Assembly (NCBI GenBank): GCA_012295275.1
Contig: CM022665.1
Span: forward strand, 24,806,946 to 24,870,945
Reading direction: 5' to 3'
Origin: Chrysomallon squamiferum
Lineage: Eukaryota; Mollusca; Gastropoda; Neomphalida; Peltospiridae
DNA length: 64,000 nucleotides
Below the pieces are notes generated by a model, which did no database searches, was not told the DNA's origin, and saw nothing but the letters and a program-made list of their open reading frames with translations. This document shows positions 53,257 through 62,444 of the stretch, piece after piece (the first letter of the stretch is position 1; each line of letters begins with the position of its first letter). Position numbers and translations under genes: made by a program.

Positions 53257-56200
53257 CATAAAGAGAGAGAGAGAAAAATAAATAAATATATATATGCGTA
53301 AATACATACCGACAGACAGACAAATACAGACAGAGATAGATAGACTGATAGATAGATTATAAATTAATCATCGATTTCATTTCTTCTAGATGAACAGTAT
53401 TTCAAATAACTGGGCTGTTACGTGAGACATATAGAATTTCTGTCAACCTGCAGATGAAATATTATCAACATTCGGATTATGTCGCATTTGATTAATTATT
53501 TGCTCGGACGCGACAGAAAAAGTAACAGTTATAGATTACATAATGGAAAATATGCTACTGGAATTGCTAATTGTGAATGATAAATTAATTAAAGAATATA
53601 CGATCTCATGTATTTTGTTTAAACCCAAATCCATGGACTTCTCTTACCGGTTACGAAGTAGCAAAATATATTTTTTATATACACCTTCCCAAGGATTTAA
53701 GTACATTTTGTACGCTTTTTAATACAACAGTTGTGCAGTTTGGTTCTTTCCAGTCTAATCTTAACAAAATAAATTTCTCTCTTTGCGATTCAGTTTATCG
53801 ATTTCGTAAACATTAACAATGGAAATAAGGACACATAAGGTTGTAATATCGATCAAATTAGAAGTTTATAGAAAAAAGAAAAAATTGTCAGAATGAGGAG
53901 GAGGAGTGGATAGAAATAGCAAGAAAAACAACAACAAAAGAAACAAGATTCTAAGAAATGGCAAAAGTAATAGAGGCCCCTCGGTAAATCCAATTAACCA
54001 ATTAAACCATATCAGTATTCTACTTATTGTATATGCTTTGTTGCTGATCGTAATCACAGCGATTACACCTTCCGTAGATGCTATCAAATTATAGCGATAT
54101 TCCAGTCTCGATACACGACCGTTTCGATGAATATCCTTTGCACATTAGCAACACACGGTTAATGTTATAATAACAGAGTTTAGAATCGGCGGCGGTAAAT
54201 GCCAATGTTATGAGCTAAATATTTGTTTTATCTTTCGAACAGTAGGTAAAAGATATGTGGCACGAGCTGTGGGTAATACGAGGGATATCACACATCTGTG
54301 ATGTAAAGGTTACTTTATTGTTGTAAGATACTCTCCTGTCTTGTAAGATCAAATAGCTTTATTTACCTTGATATCGGTTCATTCTGTTCACATTTATGTT
54401 GTTTTCGTTGTCCATCGATATACTGCCATTGTCGTTAAGAGAATTAAGAGAATAAAAAGAAAATGTGTTTTAGTAATAAAAGGAAAGGTAAGAATGAGAA
54501 AGAAAGAAGGAACGGGATAGAATTTAAAAAAAAATATTTTTCAGCTAATGTGAACTATTTTTTTCACGGAATGTGCATTTTTACCTATTTTTGCTAACAC
54601 ACAAACACCTATAGATATGCCGACATGTATCCACAACCTCACATGCATGCCTTCTTTATGAAATATTGATATTATATTTGAAATATCTCAGTTAACATTT
54701 TCCTTTTTTCCTTTTATTTTTTAAAGTTTTACACCTCTTCGTCTTCTTGAAAAATGCATTTTAAAAATGAACAAGTCACTGGCATAAGAAATTTTATCAA
54801 TATAATTTATCATTTTGTTCCAATTTTTCGACTAGAGGAGTTCAAACCAGATGGTTCCCAGCAACCTTTATCAGCTACCAGATATTCGTAGAGCTGCTAA
54901 AACACAAGAAAGAAAGAAAGAAAAAAAGATTCTGGTTTCTAGTGCATACGTTAGAGAACTGCTCTCCGAAGCGCCATCCATGTCACCGTAATGGAGCCGA
55001 TAACCTACTTGTGTTTGATGTACAAGTTTTTGCAGCAAGACATGAAAGCGATAAAAGAGTTTGTTTAACCACTCTGTCAAAATACTTACACTGATTTACC
55101 CTGCAAAATGATTTTTTCCCCCTTCATTTATTTATTTATTCTGATGTACACTTTTGACTACCTTTTGCTGCGGTTCTGTTTCTTGTGGAACGATATGCGA
55201 GCGATAAAAAGTGTCGACATATCGAATCTGTGTCAACAACACAGATAACAGTCTACTGATGGCGGTCATAAAATATGACTACTGCAGACTCAAGGATTCT
55301 TGTTTCAGCTGAAATTCAGTCTGAATGATTTGAAAAATGGCTTTGACAGAACTGCTGATGATACAAAAAGTAATGGTTCCACTACTTGTTGCACCAGTGA
55401 CTGTTGCGTTAGTAGAAGTATAAAGCGCTGTACTAGCTGCTCTACTCGATAGAACGGAATAGCTGATTTATAACTGCAATGGAAATATTTGTTGTAGCAA
55501 TAATAATAGTAGCTGAGTAGCAGTGGCAATGGTATAAGTAGTAAAAGCAGCAACAGCAGTAGTAATGGTAATAACGTAGAAATAGTATTAGCAGAAGTAG
55601 TAGTCGTTTTAGAAATAGTTATAGTAGTTGTAGCTATTATTATCATTTCATGAAGTTTTTTTATTTATTACAAAAATAAAAAATTAAATTAAAAAAAAAT
55701 TAAAAATTAAAAAAGAAAGGGAAAAAATTACAAAGCATCTTGAAACAAAAATAGATTTAAAATTTCCAATGCACAGATGGTACAGGAATGTCCGAATGAC
55801 CATGTATTTTTCAACGGCCACTGCGTTCCAAGCATTGAGCGAATTTTCAATGATCAAGTTCTGCTTCTGGAATAAATTTGAAATCGCGAAACATGTGCTG
55901 GTCAAAGGTAGCTTTGTATTAAGAATGATTGTTCAGCTGACCAACACGGACACGCTGTCGGCTAGTTCTCTTTGTTTAAAGACTCCGTGTTTCATCAGAT
56001 GACTGGTAAGAAAAAGTATGTGCAGAGAAAAATACGAGAGGCTTGGGATATTGAATATTCAGTACAGTTTTGTTTAGTTATTTTAGTAGTACAAGAAATA
56101 TAAAATTATAAATTTATTCTTTTCATCCGTTTTTTTTTTTTTTTTTTTGGTTTTGTTGTATTTCAAAGTTACCGTGTGCAGGATTTCAGAAAATGGGTAT

Positions 56201-56675
56201 GTAAATGAATATATTATTTACTATGCTATAATGTGATATAAAATAAAAAATTTAAAAAAGCAACAATAAATAAATTAAAAAAAACCCAACAACAAACAAA
56301 GAAAAAAACAAAAAAACAACAACAACAAACAAACAAAAAATAAAAACAGAACAAACAATATTATAACAAGAAAAAACAACAAGTGTGTTGACTGCTCCGG
56401 TAATTTCGCCATAAAGGCGCACATATGCAGTAAACAAAACGATACAAATTAATTTAGCAACAACAGCAATTTTAGATTTTAACAGAAACGCTATCTCTGT
56501 TCAGCCAGCTTACCTAGATGCACATATTTGCCATGACTTACGTTTTTTTTCTATTTATTTTAAGAGATGATGGTATGAAAAAGAGAAGCTGTATATGTTT
56601 GTCAAATACTGAGCGATTCCAAGAGAAGAGAAACACTGATGTAGCATCCATGGAGAAACAAAGCAACTTGGTTGT

Positions 56676-56694
56676 TGACGTCATCATGACGTAA
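56676..56694. promoter_or_regulatory. Paired CRE-like sites
   Basis: TGACGTCA (56676-56683) and TGACGTAA (56687-56694) are 11 bp apart, one helical turn. Whether they regulate the gene pair 1.7 kb downstream is unknown. Confidence 0.3.
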
Positions 56695-57884
56695 TACTAC
56701 GCTTGTTGTACTAACACTACTAAATTCACTAAATTTATCTCGGTTGTTAACTAAGATAATATATTCATAGTAGTAGTAGTGTTAAATGTTTTTATTATTA
56801 CTTAAATTTGCTAACGTCGTTTGCCAATAAAGAACTTTCAGTACCGCATATGTCGCTTAACATAAGCTAGAACTGTTTAGCAAAATCTAAGTGATCAAAA
56901 CAAGGAAAGCGCCCAGTATTAAACATTTGTTTGCAAATAAAAGTTCGACCGTACAGAACCTGTTAGAGACACTCGTATGCCTGTACTTATCATACACACC
57001 CTTATGCATGCATTGACTACACCCACGCACGCGCATATACTTAGCACACACACACACACACACACACACCCACACACACACACATGGTATACACAAATAT
57101 CGGTATGCATATTTACAAACATAATTCTTTTGCATTAAATCAGGTTACATGATTTGAACGTTAAAGACCACATCAAAAAGAGAGAGAAATGGAGCCTATC
57201 ATTTCATTCAGCTCATGAAGTCATGATTATTTATTTATTTATTTTTATTTTTAATTTTGTTTTGTTTTTGTTTATTAGTATATATACATTGCTGTTTATA
57301 GAAAGAAACAGTAATTTAATTTCGCTTGAAGCATACACAGAAAAATGTTCCTGAAATAACAACATCAAATGAAAAATAAAACAATTTAAAAAAACAAACA
57401 AAAAAAAACAAATTTGTAATAATAATAATAAAGTGATTAAAAATTTTAAAATTTTTATTATTATTATTATTATTTTTTTTTTTTGTATAATAAACAAATA
57501 AATAAATAAATAAATAATAAATAAATAAGAAAACATAATCATCTAGCATCAAGATATTGGATATATATTATTGTCCGTCTTCTGTCGTATTTAAAGTGTT
57601 ATGTGAAGACCTAAATATGAAGCTGTACTAACAAATGTTTGCTACCAAAGTCACCGTTACCTCCCTCGCCGCATTTCATTCTCTCAGTGCTCCAACACAA
57701 ACGTTTTTGTGAGTAACCTACAAATTAATTTTAGACTTCATTAAAGAAGATGGAAATTTCCTTATCGTTTTATATAAATTCATGAAATCGTTAACCAAAA
57801 TGTGCTGATTTCATTGTCATTATATACATATATAAAATGCGTCTATATGTGTGTTGTGTGTATAATGTCAGTACACTCAAAACA

Positions 57885-57935
<51 letters not shown>

Positions 57936-58274
57936 CATACAGACATTCTTATGTTGTTTATCGACTAGCAATATTTGAAAAAATTATTTCTGGATCATAT
58001 TCTATGATGCTTTTGTAACTTCCGAATACGTGCAAAAAATAAATAAAAAAAAGACGAATGACGAAGATGCCCATGGCGCTTCCGAAGTTCGGAATCTATT
58101 ACGAACTTTGGTCAAGGTTAAGTGTATTTTTAATTGCCTTTTTATTGTTGAAAGCAATATAGCCAACATAGTTAACGATTCAAACTACCTTAACTGTATA
58201 CAAAATAATAGTTTTAAATATTAGCGACAAATATCAGAAAAATTATATGATTACCTCAGTGGAAAAATACCTTA

Positions 58275-58451
58275 GAACCGGTCGTCCGATGAGGTCAAAT
58301 TCGGGATCAAATTATTAAAATAACTTCAAATTAAAAAAACACACCAAAAAAAACAACATATGACCAGGTCAATAGGTGTTGGATGATTGAGGACTGTCGA
58401 TTGGTTACAACATTCATCTAGTATATATATAAAGGTAGATAAACTGATTTT
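58275..58451 (+). promoter_or_regulatory. Core promoter of Gly-rich paralog 1
   Basis: A TATA box (TATATATATAAA) lies at 58422-58433. Exactly 30 bp upstream is GACTGTCGAT (58392-58401), and ATTCATCTAG directly precedes the TATA box. The same blocks, in the same order and with the same 30-bp spacing, occur before paralog 2. Weaker similarity reaches back to about 58275. Transcription should start near 58452, about 30 bp after the TATA box; this is inferred from spacing, not from transcript data. Confidence 0.75.
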
Positions 58452-58749
58452 GAATCACTTCAAAACTGATTATCACTCGAACATTTCCTCTTCACTACTG
58501 TTGGTAAGTATGTATTATTATGTATGTAAGGTACTATTTTAGACTTTTAATTTAATATATTAATTTTGGATGAAGCATGAAATGAATATATTTATTTTGT
58601 CGAATAATTACATTTTTAAAAAGTATTATTATCATCATCATCATCATCATCATTATCATCATCATTTAAATTATCTATCCTTTCACGTTTTTAAATAAGA
58701 ATATTGTTATTTTTCGTAGTAGTAGTAGTAGTAAAATTAATATTTGCAG
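58452..58749 (+). other. 5'UTR exon 1 and intron 1 of paralog 1
   Basis: The non-coding first exon runs from about 58452 to 58503 and ends in a strong donor (TTG|GTAAGT). The intron covers 58504-58749 (246 bp) and ends TATTTGCAG. Exon 2 then starts ATTTTCAAAATG. The exon end and donor match paralog 2 closely (CATTTCCTCTTCAC followed by CTG or TTG and GTAAGTATGT). The intron contains a (CAT)n microsatellite near 58629-58665 and a (GTA)n run near 58718-58734 that paralog 2 lacks, which makes it about twice as long as the 115-bp intron 1 of paralog 2. Confidence 0.75.
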
Positions 58750-58758
58750 ATTTTCAAA

Positions 58759-59058
58759 ATGATGAAGGCTATTATTGTCGTTCTTTTGGCCTGTTTGACT
58801 CTTGCCTCTGCTGGCATGATGATGCCAATGTACGGCGGATTTGGAGGCTACGGTATGGGAGGGTATGGAGGGTATGGAGGGTACGGTATGGGATTATATG
58901 GCGGGTATGGAATGGCAGGATACGGCATTGGAGGGTACGGCATTGGAGGATATGGATATGGAGGATTTGGTGTTGGAGGTTTGGCCATGGGAGGGTACGG
59001 AGGATTTGGAGGATATGGAATGATGGGAGGATACGGCGGTGGTTTCTATGGCCGTTAA
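58759..59058 (+). CDS. Secreted Gly-Tyr-Met-rich small protein, paralog 1
   Basis: This is a 99-residue predicted secreted protein. The first of two adjacent ATGs (Met-Met-Lys) is chosen as start because it is the first ATG in exon 2 after the TTTGCAG acceptor and has A at -3; the open frame extends upstream only through intron sequence. Residues 1-18 (MMKAIIVVLLACLTLASA) form a classic signal peptide, with cleavage likely after ASA. The 81-residue mature chain starts GMMMPMYGG and is 43 Gly, 15 Tyr and 10 Met, built from GGYG, GYGMGG and GYGIGG blocks. It has no cysteine, no lysine or acidic residue, and its only charge is the C-terminal Arg (FYGR). Such composition is known from molluscan shell-matrix proteins (shematrin-like), eggshell and cuticle proteins, and nematode YGG-type antimicrobial peptides. 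Which applies here is not determinable. A tandem paralog lies 2.6 kb downstream on the same strand. Confidence 0.88.
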   Translation: MMKAIIVVLLACLTLASAGMMMPMYGGFGGYGMGGYGGYGGYGMGLYGGYGMAGYGIGGYGIGGYGYGGFGVGGLAMGGYGGFGGYGMMGGYGGGFYGR

Positions 59059-59391
59059 CAAAGAAGATGTAAGCTGAAATCTTATAAAAACCAGCTGTGT
59101 AGCTATTCGTTACAACTACGTTAATTTTATAATACTTTTTAAATGTATAGTTTATTTTATTTTAGCCATATTTTGCTAGGTATCTTTGCATTTGAAAACT
59201 TGGGTTGTTAATTTTGCTTATCATTAATGACAAAACGGTCTGTTCCACACTCACACAAATGTAAAATGTGTTGTTTTCTGTTTTATTTTATATCTTCCAA
59301 TATCTTGTTGGTTTACTTTCAGAATGCGCATGATTTACTGCAGAAAAGAAGACGACTGTAACTGATTTTTAACCACTGTAATTTCTAACGA
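59059..59391 (+). other. 3'UTR with a 254-bp intron, paralog 1
   Basis: The stop codon TAA (59056-59058) is followed 10 nt later by a donor (GAT|GTAAGC at 59069). A good acceptor (TTTACTTTCAG) ends at 59322, giving a 254-bp intron inside the 3'UTR. Exon 3 starts at 59323 and contains a GAAAAGAAGA..ACTGTAACTG block that is shared with exon 3 of paralog 2. The exon junction lies well under 50 nt after the stop, so by the usual rule it should not trigger nonsense-mediated decay. Confidence 0.7.
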
Positions 59392-59397
59392 AATAAA
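59392..59397 (+). terminator. Poly(A) signal of paralog 1
   Basis: A canonical AATAAA sits about 70 nt into exon 3, at the same relative place as in paralog 2. Cleavage should occur 10-30 nt downstream, near 59410-59425. Confidence 0.75.
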
Positions 59398-59425
59398 ATT
59401 ATTGAAAAAAAGAGAAGAAATATGT

Positions 59426-59676
59426 ATTTTTTATTTATTTGTTTGTTTAAACATGACGGTGAATTTAGTATGAATTTTAATAAGGAAGTGAAATTATTAA
59501 CCAGATTATCGAATAATCTGAAATCTGAAATCATAATATTAATGCGAGAACTGCAGTTCAGTACTATGATTAACAAGTAACAAAACAGACAGACACACAC
59601 ACGCATTTACACTGGGCTCGAAAAAGCAAAAAAAAAGAAGCACAGTCCTCCCAAAAAACAACAACACAACACCCTA

Positions 59677-59714
<38 letters not shown>

Positions 59715-60620
59715 TGCAAAAAAGAAAACAACAAACCAACAAACACAAAACAAAACAAAAACACACACTGAACTTTAACGTATTTTGAACCTCAGTTTTT
59801 CTAGTAGTTTTAGTGGTTTAAAAAAAAAAAAAAATAATAATTTTATCACTCTGTTTACTAATTATGTATCCCACTTCTTTCTGGGAAATTCCTTTAAGAT
59901 TTTTGCAATGCGAGAACTTTCTGACTTGAATAAAATTTCTGAAAAAACCAAACAAACAGTAAACAAATTAAACAACCCCACAGAGACAAAAAATAAACAA
60001 CCCAAAAAACAACAACCAACCAGCAAAACAAACAAACAAAAAAAAAACCACACAAACAAAGAAAAAACAAAAAACAAATCGGAGGCAAACAACTATGCGT
60101 TTAGAGATAAGCGTAAACATACAGTCACAGATAACTGCATATATACATTCACATGATCACATATAGTCATATACATACTGACGTCTTGATCCTGAAATCT
60201 GCTATCAAAAGTATAAACAATTGCAGAACTAATATTATAAGAGTGTTTGGAAGATCGCTTTTTTAAAAATAAATATCTGACGTCTAATTTAAAATTGATA
60301 TACTTACCTTGTTAGAAGATAAATTTGAAATCATTTTAATATCTCGTGTATGGTATAACAACATCAGCAGCTGCAGCAACAATAACAACAACAATACTAC
60401 TACCACTACTACTAGTTCTACTGCTATTACTACTACTACTACTACTAGTAATTATAATAGTAACTGTAATTTTATTTACCATTTCAAAACCATAATTATA
60501 AAAGCAAGAGAATATGAAAAGATTAAGAAAGTGGTAAATGAAGGTTTAAGAGAGAAAATGAATTAGAAAATTTTTAATTATAGAAGAAATTTATTTAAAA
60601 ACAAATGCTTTTTTTTTTTT

Positions 60621-60714
<94 letters not shown>

Positions 60715-61289
60715 CTTTCTAAGGAGTAGATAAACTAATCTTTCTGGATGTTTTAATTTTCCTCGTTCTGTTCAGTATTTCTCCAAATTTGTTTTATCGG
60801 AATAGACATTTGCTTTCTTTTCAATTGTATTAAAATTCCACTTACCAGTGACATACTGTAAATAAAGCAGGACACGCAAATAAATTCGGTATTCTTTCAA
60901 TACAGTTATCTTAAATATTCGCCCCTTAATACACTCCCCCTGACACGCACACCACACGCAGGCGCACAAGCAGACGCACACAAAAAAAAAGCAGACGGAC
61001 ATACACAACTGATAAAACCAGAACTAGATAAAAAATATTGTTTCAAGAAGAGATAATTAATCTTGAGAATTTGGGGTCGCGAGGAATGTGGGAATCACAC
61101 CAGGATTAATAAGAACATATAAGATTTATACAATAATTTTTGAAACAATAGATAAGAAAAAGTGAAAAAAAAATATGTCAGAAAACTAAAAGATATATTA
61201 AATATATAAAACTCTTTTTGCAGTCTTTGAACATGATCAACTAAAAAAAAAAAAAGAAGAAAAATAAAACACACACACACACACACACG
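59426..61289. other. Spacer between the two paralogs
   Basis: About 1.9 kb without a gene. It has a small hairpin (CAGATTAT/ATAATCTG, 59502-59520), poly(A) at 59677-59712, A/C-rich low-complexity DNA at 59940-60075, (ACT)n at 60397-60450, poly(T)-(ATT)n at 60611-60714 and (CA)n at 61270-61288. No further paralog copy or remnant of the Gly-rich coding repeat is visible. Confidence 0.7.
60611..60714. repeat. Poly(T) followed by (ATT)n
   Basis: About 22 T residues are followed by about 82 bp of pure ATT. Confidence 0.95.
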
Positions 61290-61439
61290 TCGAGGACCCG
61301 ATTAGGTTAGTTCAATATGAAATTACTAAAATAAGATCACTTATAATTTGATGAGTTCAACTGGTGACTTTTGATTGAAGACTGTCGATCACTCACAAGA
61401 TTCATCTAGTATATATAGAGGTAGATAAATACATTTTAA
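61290..61439 (+). promoter_or_regulatory. Core promoter of Gly-rich paralog 2
   Basis: A TATA box (TATATATA, 61410-61417) is preceded by ATTCATCTAG and, exactly 30 bp upstream, by GACTGTCGAT (61380-61389), as in paralog 1. GATTGAAGACTG and AGGTAGATAAA around the core are also shared. Similarity fades upstream at a (CA)n run at 61270-61288. A start site near 61440 is inferred. Confidence 0.75.
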
Positions 61440-61605
61440 TATAACTTCAACACTGTCTACAACGTGAACATTTCCTCTTCACAACTGCTGGTAAGTATGT
61501 CTTATTATTTATGTACAGTAAAGCAAATGCATACATACATTCAGTCGTAAAAGTTTATTGAGTTATTTTATTTTACATTATTTTACTATATTTGATCATT
61601 TTCAG
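61440..61605 (+). other. 5'UTR exon 1 and intron 1 of paralog 2
   Basis: The non-coding exon 1 ends at 61490 (GCTG|GTAAGTATGT). The intron covers 61491-61605 (115 bp) and ends CATTTTCAG. Exon 2 opens with ATTTTCAAAATGATGAAGG, identical to paralog 1 over these 19 nt. The upstream open frame that runs into the intron is an artefact of intron sequence lacking stops. Confidence 0.75.
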
Positions 61606-61614
61606 ATTTTCAAA

Positions 61615-61998
61615 ATGATGAAGGCTGTTATCATCGTTCTTCTTGCCTGTTTGACTCTTGCCTCTGCTGGCATGATGATGCCAATGTACGGTGGATATGG
61701 AGGCTACGGTATGGGAGGATATGGAGGATATGGAATGGGGGGATACGGCATGGGAGGATACGGATATGGAGGATTCGGAATGGGAGGTTTGGCTCTCGGA
61801 GCATATGGCGGATATGGGGGATACGGAGGATACGGAGGATACGGAGGTATGATGGCAGGTGGCATGATGGGAGGTGGTATGATGGGAGGTGGCATTATGG
61901 GAGGTGGCGTGATGGGAGGTGGCGTGATGGGAGGTGGCATGATGGCTGGTGGCATGATGGCTGGTGGCATGATGCGTGGTGGCATATACGGACGTTAA
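61615..61998 (+). CDS. Secreted Gly-Met-Tyr-rich small protein with GGxMx repeats, paralog 2
   Basis: This is a 127-residue predicted secreted protein, the tandem sister of the gene at 58759. The signal peptide (residues 1-18) differs from paralog 1 only within the hydrophobic core (AVIIV versus AIIVV), and the mature chain again starts GMMMPMYGG. Residues 25-76 are GYG/GYGMGG repeats with a GGFGMGGLALG segment that aligns to GGFGVGGLAMG of paralog 1. Residues 77-121 are nine tandem GGxMx pentapeptides (x mostly Met, Ile or Val, then Ala, Gly or Arg), absent from paralog 1. The end is GGIYGR. The mature chain has 57 Gly and 23 Met in 109 residues and no Cys, Lys or acidic residue. A secreted structural, matrix or film-forming role, or an antimicrobial role, is inferred from composition only. 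Confidence 0.88.
   Translation: MMKAVIIVLLACLTLASAGMMMPMYGGYGGYGMGGYGGYGMGGYGMGGYGYGGFGMGGLALGAYGGYGGYGGYGGYGGMMAGGMMGGGMMGGGIMGGGVMGGGVMGGGMMAGGMMAGGMMRGGIYGR
61843..61977 (+). repeat. 15-bp coding minisatellite (9 units) in paralog 2
   Basis: Nine in-frame 15-bp units of the form GGAGGTGGYRTKATG (circularly permuted) encode Gly-Gly-x-Met-x. Units differ by single substitutions (ATG to ATT or GTG; GGA to GCA, GCT or CGT). The last two complete alanine units are almost identical in sequence, consistent with recent unit duplication or slippage. Confidence 0.9.
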
Positions 61999-62330
61999 TA
62001 ATGTACATGTAAGTTAAAATTATAACAAGAAAGTAATCTTCGTCAGTGCTTGGTTTTTGTTAAATTTTAAAATCAGTGTATTTCTTTAATTTCTAAATTT
62101 ACTTCATCTACAAGTCAGACGCACATATTTCTAATCTAGAGATAACACATTAATATCATTATAAAATATAAAATGTTCTTCTACATCCAGAAATCGGTCG
62201 CAGATAATTAGAAATAAATCATAAACACACGAATGAAAAAGAGTCTATTTGTTTTCTTTCAGAATCCACACAGTGTACAACCGAAAAGAAGATAACTGTA
62301 ACTGGTTTTAACCAGTGCAACTATTAACTG
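61999..62330 (+). other. 3'UTR with a 254-bp intron, paralog 2
   Basis: A donor (ACAT|GTAAGT, 62009) lies 10 nt after the TAA stop, and the acceptor TTTTCTTTCAG ends at 62262. The intron is 254 bp, the same length as in paralog 1, although the two introns are not obviously similar in sequence. Exon 3 (from 62263) shares the GAAAAGAAGA..ACTGTAACTG block. ACTGGTT/AACCAGT (62301-62316) can form a 7-bp stem that paralog 1 does not preserve. Confidence 0.7.
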
Positions 62331-62336
62331 AATAAA
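62331..62336 (+). terminator. Poly(A) signal of paralog 2
   Basis: A canonical AATAAA lies about 70 nt into exon 3. Transcript end is expected near 62350-62365. Confidence 0.75.
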
Positions 62337-62365
62337 GTATTTTAGAAAATATGATAGTTTTTGTT

Positions 62366-62380
62366 TGCTTATTTATAATT

Positions 62381-62444
<64 letters not shown>

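Noticed and set aside
58704-59072. 122-codon overlapping frame (Arg-Trp-rich) across paralog 1
   Set aside because: It is the shifted reading of the GGN-rich repeat in the real gene and lacks the signal peptide. The conserved exon and start support the Gly-rich frame.
61704-61985. Minus-strand Pro-rich frame opposite paralog 2
   Set aside because: It is the antisense shadow of the Gly codons; no promoter or splice structure supports it.
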